DNA from: Cymodocea nodosa | Lineage: Eukaryota; Streptophyta; Magnoliopsida; Alismatales; Cymodoceaceae | Length of the DNA stretch: 64,000 nt | Reading direction: 5' to 3' | Assembly: GCA_036874045.1 (NCBI GenBank) | Contig: CM072343.1 | Span: 9,444,001 to 9,508,000 of the forward strand | Part shown: positions 1 to 10,355 of the stretch, piece after piece | How positions within the stretch are numbered: the first letter of the stretch is position 1 | Layout: each line of letters begins with the position of its first letter | Notes under the pieces: model-generated | What the model was told of the DNA's origin: nothing | Database searches by the model: none | The model's input: only the letters and a program-made list of their open reading frames with translations | Made by a program: the position numbers and the translations under genes

Positions 1-289
1 TTATGATCTTAATTGCATATATATATTATAAAAGGAGATGCTATTTAAATGGTTATTGTAATCTGACAGATGATAATTAGAAAACTGATACTTATATAAT
101 TATTAACATTTGAGAATTTTAGTTTTGAGAGGTAAAATTTACACAAACAATAGAAATAAGCTTAAGTGAACTTAAGTCAACAAACAAGTTTGTTGAATTA
201 AAAGTTAACCCAACGAAGGTGCTTTGTTGAGTTATACATATTTCATAATTGATTTAATATGGTTTTGTCATCATCAAAAAGGGGGAGAT
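1..289 (+). mobile_element. 3' internal tail of Sirevirus-like copia element A
   Basis: AT-rich noncoding sequence directly upstream of a polypurine tract and an LTR. No ORF is supported here. It must be the last internal stretch of a plus-strand element whose body lies left of the window. Its final bases, a TCATCATCAAAAA run followed by GGGGGAGATTG, match the same position in the full-length element ending at 56199, which is why it is assigned to the same Sirevirus-like group. Confidence 0.7.
276..289 (+). promoter_or_regulatory. Polypurine tract of element A
   Basis: AAAAAGGGGGAGATT stands immediately before the LTR start TGTTGAG. A purine run touching the 3' LTR primes plus-strand DNA synthesis in LTR retrotransposons. 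The same run occurs at 54457-54470 before the 3' LTR of the Sirevirus-like element C5. Confidence 0.85.
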
Positions 290-1868
290 TGTTGAGTATT
301 TTTGTTTTGATGATGTGTGCTGAATGAAAATAATCATATTTGCTCAATTACTATTGCTTGTGAAAAGAAATTAAAATCATCAATTAATACAGAAAAAGCT
401 TACTGATATAAATACTTGTCTGTATTGGATCTGAAGTTAATAACTAGTCATTTCGTTGCATTAATTTCTCATTTAGCTAAACGTTAAGTTAACGTGTGTT
501 TTTATTGAAAAGCATGAACAGTGCATGTTTAGACAACTCGTTAAGTTAGAGTTTTGTTTGTATAGAGGTCACGTGAGAACTCGTTAAGTTAGAGGCTTAA
601 AGGTTAAAATAGGTCACGTGATAACTCGTTAAGTTAGTGAGTAAAAGAAGAGACGAACTCGTTAAGTTAGTGTTATACACGTGGTGAAATTATAAATTAC
701 GAATGTTGTATTGTATCATGTGAGGTGCACATGTTTAACTCGTTAAGTTAACATAACTAAACGCGTTGAGTTGCTATATTGAACACTAAGGCAATGTGTT
801 AGGTTAGCGTTATAAACTTAAGTTGTTATTTTTGCACGTGGTAAAATTCTTATTATAAAAACATTTGTTTATTACTGGTTCGTTGAGTTATCATAACACA
901 ACGGAGATGGTTCGTTGAGTTGTCATAACAGAACGGAGATGGTTCGTTGAGATAGCATAACACCACAGACATAGTTCGTTGAGTTAGCTACAGTACTTGT
1001 CACGTGAAATGGCACATGAGGAACTCGTTAAGTTAGAAACGTTAAGTTATATATACTTGTATTACTCATTTAGTTAACATTAAAGTAACGACTTCTTATT
1101 ACATTGATGAAAAACTTTTGGACGAGAAAGTTTATTTTGCAGGAAATTTTTCAGAGATCCAAGACTGATGATTAAAGAAAATTCGAAATATAAATGTGAG
1201 TTAGAACGTGTGTGTTTCGATGAAGGATAAAGAAAAGACGTGGAGAAGTGGAAAACTGGTGGTGGTTAAACGTGAAGGATATGCATGAAATGAAGATACA
1301 ATATAAAAGGCATAGAATTCTCGTTGATCAATTTATCCTTGCACACAAAACGAAAAATCTTTTCAAGGATCAAACCATCCCTACACACCAAAAGAAAAAT
1401 CTTTTTCAGGGATCAAAAACACCTTCTCGGGGAAAATCTCGCAAGTGGAAGAAAGTTCAGTGAAGCATAAAAAGGTAAGATTTTCATCACTGAAGATTTG
1501 AAGTATCAGAAGAAAGCAAATTCAGTGAAGCATGAAAAGACAAGATATTCGTCACTAAAGAATTGCTGAAGAAGAAAAAGAAGAAGAAGAAAGATCTCAA
1601 ATAGGGAGAAAAGTTTTAAATTCCGCAAATTAGTTTTCTTTATTTGTAGTTATGAAATTGTTTAGATGATACATGATATCGAAATATAATTGCATCTACA
1701 ATTTCTGAGGAGAATTGAATTGTATATTGTAATTGAAACCTTGAATAAAAATGATTTTATGAAAACAATGTCACGACTTGTTTTTGAGTTTTAAAGTTTC
1801 AAATATATTTCAGAAAATATTAAGGATACACAATTCACCCCCCTCTTGTGTAGCCATACGATCCTACA
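290..1868 (+). repeat. 3' LTR of Sirevirus-like element A
   Basis: The LTR starts TGTTGAGTATTTTTG after the polypurine tract and ends CGATCCTACA at 1868, with TG...CA termini and length 1579 bp. Near its end is an AATTCACCCCCC run seen at the same place in the other Sirevirus-like LTRs (45650, 56163, 37477). Immediately to the right the minus-strand RT/RNase H frame of C1 resumes in mid-codon, so A inserted into C1. The 5 bp duplication cannot be checked because the left end is outside the window. Small ORFs inside (for example 1248-1463) look like chance. Confidence 0.8.
520..1050 (+). repeat. Array of CGTTAAGTTA / CGTTGAGTTA motifs and G-boxes in LTR A
   Basis: About ten copies of AACTCGTTAAGTTAG or GGTTCGTTGAGTT(A/G) are spaced irregularly and interleaved with several CACGTG palindromes (for example near 571, 614, 678, 836, 1001). 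CACGTG is the classic plant G-box/ABRE core, and the GTTAAGTTA-type core resembles MYB sites; both regulatory readings are inference. The stretch 715-842 aligns closely with 30649-30773 of the Athila-like LTR. Confidence 0.75.
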
Positions 1869-4800
1869 ATGTTTAACACCATAAATCAGTCGTACATTAG
1901 ACGTGCCCTTCAAGTACCTAAAGATCCTTTTCACAGCCTGCCAATGACTCTTCCCTGGATTTGACATAAACCTGCTTACAACACTAAAAGGGTAAGCAAG
2001 ATCCGGACGAGTACAAACCATGGCATACATAAGACTACCAACTACTTGTGAATATGGAACTTTCTTCATGTACTCTTTTTCAGATTGCGTCTGAGGTTCC
2101 ATAGCAACTGATAATCGTAGGTTCCTATCATAGAGCGTTCTGATGGCCTTGCTTGAAGTCATGCCAAACCTGTTCAAAATCTTCAGAAGATAACTGTGAT
2201 GATGGAGAAATAATCTTCCAATGTTCCTATCACGATAAATCTCCATCCCAAGGATTTTACTTACCGGTCCTAAATCCTTCATTGCAAATTCAGATTTCAA
2301 TATGTCTTTCAAAACCTATATTTCATTGACATCTTTGGTTGCAATAAAAATGTCATCCACATACAAGAGCAAGTAAACAAATTCTTCTTTAATTTGTTTA
2401 ATATAGACACATGAATCAAAACTACTTCTAACAAAACCAATCATCAGTGATAAAAGAATCAAATCTTTTATACCACTGCCTGGGAGACTGTTTCAGCCCA
2501 TACAAAGATTTTTGCAACTTACAAACAAGGTCTGATCTACCTCTTTCTGCAAAACCTGTTGGCTGTTACATCTAGATGTCCTCATATAAATCACCATGTA
2601 AGAAAGTTGTTTTCACATCCATCTGTTCAAGTTCTAAATCCTTTACTGCAACAATTGCCAAAAGGACTCGAATGGAGGTGTGTCTAACTACTGGAGCAAA
2701 GACTTCATTGAAGTCCACACCCTCTTTCTGTGAAAACCCTTTTGCTACCAATCTTGCCTTATATTGTATTCCAAGGTTGCCCTGTGTTCTTGATTTCCTT
2801 TTGAACACCCATTTGCAACTAATAATATTCCTGTCCTTGGGACGTTTTACCAACTCCCAAGTCCTATTCTTATGCAAAGATTGTAGTTCTTCTTGCATAG
2901 CTCCCAACCAATGTACGGCTTCTGGTCCACTAACGGTAGCATCAAAACTAGGTGGGTCAGCATCCTCCACCTCACCAGCTACTTGTAGGGCAAAAGTGAC
3001 CATATTATTGTAGCCATACCTCTATGGAGGGTGAACATCCCTCCTAGGACGATCTCTAGCAACACACCTTGAACGTGTGTCCTCAACAAATTCATCTCCT
3101 CGATCTTCTTCTAAAATCAAACGTTGATCTGTATCAACAGGAATAGACTGATCAGATGTCAACGGTTGATTCAAATCAAGCTCCACCTACTCAAGAGTAC
3201 TAGGTGGATTCAAAATAGCTGGGTTTTATTTCTTGTGCATCAAAGAAACCTCATCAAAGGTAACATCCCTGCTATGAATGACCTTTCTTGTTTCTTTATC
3301 ATATATCCTATATCCTTTTACTCCCATTCCATATGCCACAAAAATGCCTTCCTTGGCACACGACTCCAATTTACCATGATTAACATGGTAATACGCAGGA
3401 CATCCAAATACTTTCAATTTGGAATAGTTAGCCGCTTTATCCATCCATACTTCATAAGGGATCTTGTCGCCAATTGCATTGGATGGCGACCTGTACACCA
3501 AATAGGAGGCTGTGTTAACAGCTTCAGCCCAAAAACATTTTTCCAGCCGAGCATGAGAGAGTATACACCTAGCTCTCTCCAACAACGTCTTATTAAGACA
3601 TTCTGCAACTCCATTCTGTTGTGGAGTTCCCCTGACAATATAATGCCTAGTTATGTCTGCATCTACGCAAAAAATGTCAAATTCATTTGAGCAAAATTCT
3701 AAACCATTATCTATTCTCAAGTATTTTACTTTCCTCCCTACTTGGTTTTCAACAATAGTCTTCCATTGTTTAAAGTTTTTGAAGGCTTCACTCTTATGTT
3801 TCATAACGAAAACCCAAGTCATATGACTAAAGTCATCAACAATGGAGAGAAAATACTTAGAACCTGCTAAAGAGGGTTGTTGAGATGGTCCCCAACAATC
3901 TGCATGGACATAATCCAACTTTCCCTTGGTAGAATGTTCTACTCTTCCAAAGGAAACACGTTTCTGTTTCTCATAGATACATTGCCTGCATAAATCAATA
4001 TCTATAAAGATATGACCATCTAACCTACCAAGTGTACTGAGTTTCTGCATTCCCTTTAGGCCCAAATGTCCTAACCTGGAATGCCAAATAGCAGACATAG
4101 ACTGTTGATCACTTATTGTCGCAGCTACCGATCCAATAATAGGTTTGCCTTGAAGAATGTATAAAGGTCCATCCTTGATTCCCTTCATTACTACTAGGGA
4201 ACCTTTCAAAATGTGAAGTTTACATCCTCCACCTGAAAAACTAAAACCTTTCTGATCAAGAGCCATTAGTGAAATAAGGCTCTTGCCCAACCTTGGCACA
4301 AGCCAAACATTCTCCAAGACTTTAATCATCCCATCATGCATCCTGAATCTGATAGATCCAACACCTGTTCTGTCACAAACATCATTATTTACTAAAGTGA
4401 CCTGTCCACCATCTACCTCCTCATATGTATGGAAATATTCTCTATTGGGAGACATATGATGTGATGCACCAGAATCCATAATCCAACTCTGATCAGAGTA
4501 GACACTACAGCATACAGTAAGGGAGAAATCACAGTCAGACCTTGAGTCTCCATTTTCGGCAACTGTTGCATTTCCCTTAATCTTCAATTTAGGGCAGTTT
4601 ACCTTCCAATGCCTCTTTTCCTTGTAATAATTGCAAGTGTCCTTGGAAATTCTACCTTTGGACTTACTTCTGCCTTTATCGTCCTCTAGACTCTGAATGA
4701 TGCACTGTCAAACCTGATCTGCTAACATCATTGCTACCATGTGAAGCCAAATGTCTCAATTCTCGAGAATGAAGACTCGATCTTACCTCCTCCAAAGTAA

Positions 4801-5302
4801 TAGAATCTTTACCAACCAAAAAAGATTGCACAAAATTCTCAAAGGAGAGAGGGAGAGATACCAATAAGATGAGAGCAGCATCCTCATCTTCCACAGTAAC
4901 ACCAATGTTCCTCAATTCCATGAGAATGGTGTTGAACTGATCCAAATGTTGCTTCAATGGTGTACCTTCCTTCATTCTTAGAGAGAACAGTCTTTGCTTC
5001 AACAACAGCTTATTCGTAAGAGACTTAGTCATATACAGAGATTCTAACTTATTCCAAAGACCCAAAGCTGTATTTTCATCTGCTACTTCAATGATTATCT
5101 CATCTGATAAACATAGCAAAATAGTCGAATGTGCCTTCTCCTCTTGCTGTTCAAATTCAGAAGACTTCTTATCTAGGGTTGTCTCCACATTTAAGGGAGT
5201 CCAAATACCCTACTGTTTCAAAAGTGCTTTCATCTTAATCTGCCACAAACTAAAGTTGTTCTTGCCGTTGAACTTTTCAACTTTCAAGGCTGAAGATGCC
5301 AT
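1869..5302 (-). pseudogene. Copia gag-pol polyprotein of C1 (decayed)
   Basis: Start ATG at 5302 opens MASSALKVEKFNGKNNFSLW, the Tnt1-type gag start. Gag covers about 5302-4680. The zinc knuckle near 4640-4575 reads CNYYKEKRHWKVNC: its second Cys is Tyr and the usual Gly is Arg, both G-to-A type changes. Protease DSGASHHM lies near 4480, the integrase HHCC and DDE regions about 4120-3600 (DNGLEF; TPQQNGVAE), and RT about 3000-2330, with a QMDVKTTFLHGDL block. The frame stops inside RNase H at IYGVKH, where LTR A begins. In-frame stops, for example after MKALLKQ at about 5217, and shifts make it non-coding now. No gene function remains unless suppressed. Confidence 0.88.
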
Positions 5303-5507
5303 GACAGTAGAACAACACAAACACAGCAAGCAAATACCAAATAATTCGGACAACAAATAAGCACAAAATTTCCCAAAACTATGAATGAATCTTTCATTCA
5401 AAATATCCCAACTAACAAATGCAGCTACCAAATTCAAAAGATCACTCGCAAAGAATCCCAAACTAACAAAGATGAGCCAAGATCACACGTATTGTCTCAA
5501 AATTCTC

Positions 5508-5602
5508 AAAGAACTTCAAAGAATTCCAAAGAACTGCTAAAGAATTCCAAAGAACTACTAAAGAATTCCAAAGAACTACTAAAGAATTCCAAAGAACTGG
5601 CC
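5508..5602. repeat. Short tandem repeat AAAGAATTCCAAAGAACT(A/G)CT
   Basis: Four near-perfect copies of a roughly 21 bp unit built from AAGAATTCCAAAGAACT lie in the C1 leader. The homologous C2 leader (about 32430-32490) has related but diverged GGAATTCCTTGG-type copies in the opposite orientation, so the array predates the two insertions. Confidence 0.85.
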
Positions 5603-5799
5603 ACACTTGATCTACCCAAAAAAGGCTGAAAAAGAATTCCGCAAAATCACAACAACAAACTTCAAAAGTTATGATAGGAATTCTTACTACTCGTTTCACT
5701 AACGTGGAAACGACAGATGACCAAGTGCACGTTGTCAGATTCAAGATCGCAGGCATCGAACAAGAATTCCAACCATGGATGCTTTGTCACAAACACAAA

Positions 5800-6405
5800 T
5801 CGCGAGCAAAGATCGCGTGAGCAAATCGCAAGCGCTGACGTCGAACAAAGAATGCAAGCGTTGATACGTGAATGCTGGCGTCAAGCAGAACACGAGCGAT
5901 CATGCATAGGCACTAGCACAGGCAACGACGCAGACGAATGCACGTAGGCGCTAGCGTTGGGCGAGGACGCAAGCGGTTGCGTGCGGGCGCTAGCGCGAAC
6001 GAAGACGCAGGCGAATACACGCGGGTGCTGGCGAGGGCGGAGACGCGGACGATCACGCGAGCAAGAACGCAGGCGAATGCGCGCTGATGCTGGCGAGGGC
6101 AGAGACACGGACGATCGCGTGGGGCAAGAACGTGAGCTAATGCGCGTGGACGATCATGGGCAGAGACGCGGACGATCACGGGGGCAAGAATGCGGGCGAA
6201 TGCGCGCGTTGGGTGCAGGCGTCTAGCGTCGGGCGCGGGCATCAGGCGTGAGCGTTGGGCATCGAGCGTCGGGCTTGGTTGTCGGGCACAGGCATCGAGC
6301 GTCGGGCTTGGTCGTCGGGCACAGGCATCGAGCGTCAGGCGCGGGCGTTGGGCGAGGGCATGGGCGTCGGCTCGTGCGTTGGCCAAGATCTTTCTTTTCT
6401 TCTTT
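5800..6405. repeat. GC-rich minisatellite in the C1 leader
   Basis: A CpG-rich block in a very AT-rich window. One part (about 5950-6215) repeats a unit with GACGCGGACGATCACG, GCAAGAACGCAGGCGAATG and CTGGCGAGGG. A second (about 6225-6360) repeats a unit of about 33 bp, with GCATCGAGCGTCGGGCTTGG and TCGTCGGGCACAG. The C2 leader begins inside a remnant of the same block (32222-32320). Confidence 0.85.
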
Positions 6406-6438
6406 CAAGCCTAATCCATGGCCAACTCCTCAAGCTTC

Positions 6439-6450
6439 ACTCTGATACCA
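6439..6450 (-). promoter_or_regulatory. Primer binding site of C1 (initiator tRNA-Met)
   Basis: On the minus strand the sequence reads TGGTATCAGAGT, eleven of twelve bases matching the complement of the plant initiator tRNA-Met 3' end (TGGTATCAGAGC). It lies two bases inside the LTR edge, the standard place for copia PBS. Confidence 0.9.
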
Positions 6451-6452
6451 CT

Positions 6453-6758
6453 TGTTATGCGAAGAGAAGTGCGGAAAAGGGAGAAGCTTGGACTCGTGGA
6501 GAAGAAAGAAGAAAACAAAAGAGAAAAACGTGTGAAGCAAATGCAAAAACACCAAGGTTTAACGTGGTTCCCCAATTGGGTACGTCCATGGATAGAGCTC
6601 AACTGAATGATTCTCTAGGTGATCACAAAGGGATACAAGATTCAATCACTCCACTAAGCACATGTTGGGGGTCTATTTATATCATTTGTGTACCCCCAAG
6701 TGGCTAAGGACAAAACTACCCCTATGTGTAACAAAGTAATTCAAGACACATAATAACA
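6453..6758 (-). repeat. 5' LTR of C1
   Basis: It begins, in plus coordinates, TGTTATGCG next to the PBS and ends around AATAACA, giving about 306 bp. A core shared with the C4 LTR (39182-39554) includes ACGTGGTTCCCCAA and GGTACGTCCA. On the minus strand a TATAAATAG-like box lies at 6681-6673, a plausible LTR promoter. The outer edge overlaps or abuts the edge of the G1 LTR at 6757, so the exact last base is uncertain. Confidence 0.75.
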
Positions 6759-8553
6759 TTAGTAAACACTGGATTTATCATTAGGTAATACTAACATTCA
6801 GATAATTCAAACAATAACCATTAAAATCTTTAAGTCTTTTGAACGAACCAATTTTAGTAAACTGTAAAACTAAAACAAACATAAAACAATCACTACATTG
6901 ACAAAGATAACATTAATCACGATACAAAACAAATAATACAACACTCCAATACAAAATATAAACATAGATAAGTTGTTTTTGGTATTTTTGTTTTGATATA
7001 AGCATGGAAATGGGCGAAAGGTGAAATGTAAAGTAATCTCAGTCGATAGTAAATACTTCTATCACTACATGCGACGCGATTACACCACTTACAATTCTAT
7101 CTCCTCTCCCAATAGAATCGAGAGTCCAGAATTGCAAGATGATCTCCTCTTTAGCATACAGGCATCAACCCAAAGCCAAGGTTAGAAGCTTTACGATCTC
7201 CTAAGATATGAGTCAGCACTTAGTGAAAATGGCTTCCCTTCCCGTGACGCGATCACTCCTCATAGTGGTTGTCAAGCACTATGTTTGGCTCAGAATCGAC
7301 CCAACATCAGGAAAGTATCCTCACAGACCTCCGATGGTTGGTGATTATGGTGGTGGTGGAGATGGTTGGTGTGGTACTTTAGAAAATTGCCAATGCTACC
7401 TGCAGAAAGCTCGGTGATCCTCCTCTACACACACTGGCCACACCCATCGATCACTCACACTTTACTTCTTTTTCTTCTTTTCTTTTATATTTCTTTAGTG
7501 GTAACTGCTTTTGCTTGAATGGTCGGTTGGATTTCCTTCATTCATATCAACGACGATGATTTCTTCTCCCTTCAACGAGTGAATTCCTACATGATACGTG
7601 AGATCGTGGTTTTTTTCTTCCAACTATTTTATTCCTACAACCACTATAGTGGCATATTAGAAAATAAATGGTCCATTGAGTTACATATAACTCAACAGAC
7701 TTGCTTCGTTGATTTAACTATAAAACACGTGTATAAATTTAACTATCTGATGCTCAAGTGCATTTCGGATACTTACAAACTTAACTATTCAATGTCAAGA
7801 TGCATTTCAGATAGTTACAGACTTAACTATCTGATGCTCAGATGCCTTTCGGATAGTTACAGAGTTAACTATCCGATGCTTCGATGCATTTTGGATAGTT
7901 ACAGATAACTCACCGATATATAACTTAAGTCAATCTTCCAGATCACGACACGTGTCATCAGCAGTTTTATAATAAAGAAATATTTCAGAGAGTTACAAGT
8001 CTAAATATCCGATGCCCAGATGCATTTCAGATAGTTAGAGATAATTCACCGAAAATCCACTTAAGTCATTCTTCCAGAACATGACATGTGTCATCAGTAG
8101 TTTTATAATAAAAGGAGATTTCGAAGAGTTACACATATAACTGTCCGATGCCCAGTTGCAATTTCGGATACTTAGAGATAACTCACCAAAAGTCCACTTA
8201 AGTCATGCATTATGGTTTCGACACGTGTACTTCAGGAAATAATAAAATATTCTTTTAAAACATAACTGTTTGGAATTTAAACATAACTGTCTGGTACATG
8301 TTCGGTACGTTAAACATAATTGTCCGAAATAACAGAAAATTCAGATACTTAAGAATTTCACAGCCTGTAATTTACCGACAGTTCAGAAATGCACTAAATT
8401 AACATTAATTCCCCGAAATTAAGTAGATTCTTTCATTAAAGCATATAACAGTGCAATTATAACATGATGCCTTAATTCTCATATGATAAGCTAAATATTA
8501 TGCAATTAACCATCATTTAACCATTAATATTATGCACTTTTTCATTCTAAACA
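6757..8553 (-). repeat. 3' LTR of G1
   Basis: Length 1797 bp. On the minus strand it begins TGTTTAGAATG after a GGGGGGAG purine run. Its other end, CATTAGTAAACAC, corresponds to TGTTAGTAAACAC in the 21970-23503 copy, with the terminal TG changed to CA on the plus strand. It is about 260 bp longer than the other LTR mainly because of extra tandem units at 7735-8050. The open frame at 7519-7908 translates those repeats and is not a gene. Confidence 0.88.
7735..8225 (-). repeat. Tandem LTR units with TAACTATCCGA palindromes, ACTTAAGT and ACGTGT
   Basis: Two levels are visible. A unit of about 48 bp (TTAACTATC(T/C)GATGC ... TTTCGGATAGTTACAGA) is repeated about four times at 7735-7905. Around it a unit of about 130 bp is repeated three times (about 7860, 7990, 8125), each holding the inverted repeat, TAACTCACCGA, CACTTAAGTCAT and, in most copies, an ACGTGT core. 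The right LTR has only the last two long units (22968-23195). The layout looks like a multiplied enhancer block. Confidence 0.85.
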
Positions 8554-8561
8554 CTCCCCCC
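8554..8561 (-). promoter_or_regulatory. Terminal polypurine tract of G1
   Basis: Plus-strand CTCCCCCC is GGGGGGAG on the minus strand, directly before the LTR start TGTTTAG. G2 has the same arrangement at 30342-30352. Confidence 0.85.
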
Positions 8562-10355
8562 ATACCTAAATTTTTACTAGTCCCTTAGCAAACTAAGATC
8601 TAATTAATTTGTCTTTCTAAAAGTGCTAGAATTAATTCTTCCTTTTTTCTTCTATTCAGCATAAGAACTTGTATTATTATATAGATATTCTGTATGTTTC
8701 AGTAATCTATTTTAACATTGTTTTCTCCTCTTCAACCTGCAAATATTTAGAATATATGCAAATTACATACAAATTATATCATCATCACATAGGTGTTAAT
8801 TATATTATCGTTTGTTCTTCTTTTCATCATCTATCATCCTGAATTTTCCAATAAGATTTATAGAAGAAATTTCAACAACATACGAATCAAAGTACAATCC
8901 AATTCAATCTTATTAAGACAAGTAGAATAAAGAATTGTATCTCCATAAAACAACTTTAAAAGTCAATTCTAAATTCATATTTCAGCAATTCTAGATAACA
9001 TAAAATATACTCGATTCATAAGATATCTGTATTTCACAAACACTTGTATCTTTTCAAAATAGTATATGTATTTTTGTACTTTAAAAGTTAATTTAACAAG
9101 CTTGAATCATACAAGAGCTTTCTAATGTATCTATGTAACGAGCTTTCAGTCAACAATCCCAGATCTGATTAGGATCTTAGGTTGCCAGATTTCAAAAGTC
9201 CTTTTTCAGGTCAACAATCCTTACATACCTATCTGCTCATGTACAAAAGGCTCGTGATCAAACAAGTCAATAAACTCTCAAAGTTTCTTCTTTTTTTTCT
9301 TTTCTCTTTTTTCTTTTTTTTTTTCAAAACAAAAAACATTAATCACATACTGTATATGTACGTATTTCATTAATACAGATGCAATAAAACACCAATCTCA
9401 TATAGTCCTGCTTCTATCATTTACTGAAAATATGAATCCATAACAATAAGCTCATACTTTTTCTATAGTTTAATAAGATCTACACATAAATCATTCTACA
9501 AGTTTAATCAGTCAAATTAAATGTATCTTTAATCATATGTGTTTCATTTAATCTAGATTTCACATCTCAACTCTTTCAGGACTTTAGATAATTTACTGAT
9601 TTTTCATTAAGCATTCTGATTTTATTTTAAAATCGTGAAATTGTTAAACTCATGAAATTCAGAAAAAACATAAGATATTATATCGAGATTTGCATAAATA
9701 ATAAATTCTATAGCATCTTATATAGCCTTCTAAATATAACATTCAAGTAGTTACAGTTTATAAAAATTTTACAATCTCAATTATCAGATAGTTACAGCAA
9801 GTTCTTAAAAAAATTTCAATTTCCACAAAACTTTTCAATACCATTTTAATTCCTTTAATTAACAAACTTACATGGCTGTTACTTTAATTACCTCCCCCCC
9901 ATACCTACATTTTGCATTGTCCTCAATGTAAAAGATTTGACAATAAATACGGTAATTGTAGCAGGCATGAATACAGTTTCGTTGATTTAGCACCTAACTC
10001 AACGAATGGGTTTAAATCTAAATTCAGGATAAGTAATCAGTTACATACCTTGTTTCGTTTATATTTCCTTCTACATATTTCGATTTTTGATTCTAAAAAA
10101 CTTTTCATTCACAGATAAAAGTAGAATATTTAACAAAATAACATTTAATAGATATTTATAAATCATTGTCTTGTGTGGAACCCAGGCTCCTACGCCTTTG
10201 GTGACTCACAAGCAAGCCAGTTGGTTTCCCAGAACAGATACCAACAAACTGGATTGATATTTTATTTTTTGTTTTTTTATAAAATAAACTAAAACTAAAA
10301 TTTTTCTAAAAGTAAATGCAAAAAACATACAACATTAAAAGCACAAAATCACAGC
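8562..10355 (-). other. G1 3' untranslated region between F-box gene and LTR
   Basis: About 1.8 kb of AT-rich sequence with no supported gene, homologous to 28583-30341 in G2 over its length. It holds a long pyrimidine run at 9285-9326, a second polypurine-like run (9891-9900), and one CGTTGATTTAG / CTAACTCAACGAA inverted-repeat site at about 9978-10006. The short open frames at 9182 and 9912 are unconvincing. Confidence 0.7.
9891..9900 (-). promoter_or_regulatory. Second, internal polypurine tract of G1
   Basis: On the minus strand the context is TGTAGGTATGGGGGGGAGG, almost the same as the terminal tract context TTTAGGTATGGGGGGAG, but 1.33 kb upstream of the LTR. G2 keeps the same duplicate at 29031-29045. 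A GAGGACAAT-type sequence precedes it in both copies, as is usual near Athila/Tat polypurine tracts. Confidence 0.7.

Larger units (their letters stand above)
5303..6438 (-). other. 5' leader of C1, repeat-rich
   Basis: This is the untranslated leader between PBS and gag ATG, about 1.1 kb, long for a Tork-type element. It splits into an AT-rich part next to gag with a short tandem repeat, and a GC-rich part near the PBS. Open frames on both strands across 5881-6414 (rich in Arg, Ala, Pro) follow from the GC-rich repeats and have no recognisable domain; I do not call them genes. Confidence 0.7.
1869..6758 (-). mobile_element. Tork/Tnt1-like Ty1/copia element C1, interrupted
   Basis: Read on the minus strand it has a 5' LTR (6758-6453), a PBS (6450-6439), a long leader (6438-5303) and a gag-pol polyprotein (5302-1869). 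The polyprotein is cut inside RNase H by the LTR of element A; the rest and the 3' LTR lie off the window. Order gag-PR-INT-RT-RH defines Ty1/copia. The N-terminus (LKVEKFNGKNNFSLWQIKM) is the Tnt1/Tork type. C2 and C4 are relatives. Confidence 0.85.

Noticed and set aside
1248-1463. 71-residue ORF in LTR A
   Set aside because: Inside an LTR, no homologous frame in other Sirevirus-like LTRs, no domain.
2576-3690. Plus-strand ORFs at 2576-3013 and 3124-3690
   Set aside because: Antisense to the C1 RT and integrase, with no domain of their own.
5881-6414. Arg/Ala/Pro-rich ORFs on both strands
   Set aside because: They overlap on both strands over the GC-rich minisatellite, repeat with its units, and have no counterpart in the C2 leader.
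7519-7908. 129-residue ORF with repeated (L/I)SDSYR(L/V)NY blocks
   Set aside because: It is the translation of LTR tandem repeats; the partner LTR lacks the repeats and the frame.
7735-8225. CRISPR-like array
   Set aside because: Repeats are degenerate and unequal, with spacers that are also repeated, inside a plant LTR.
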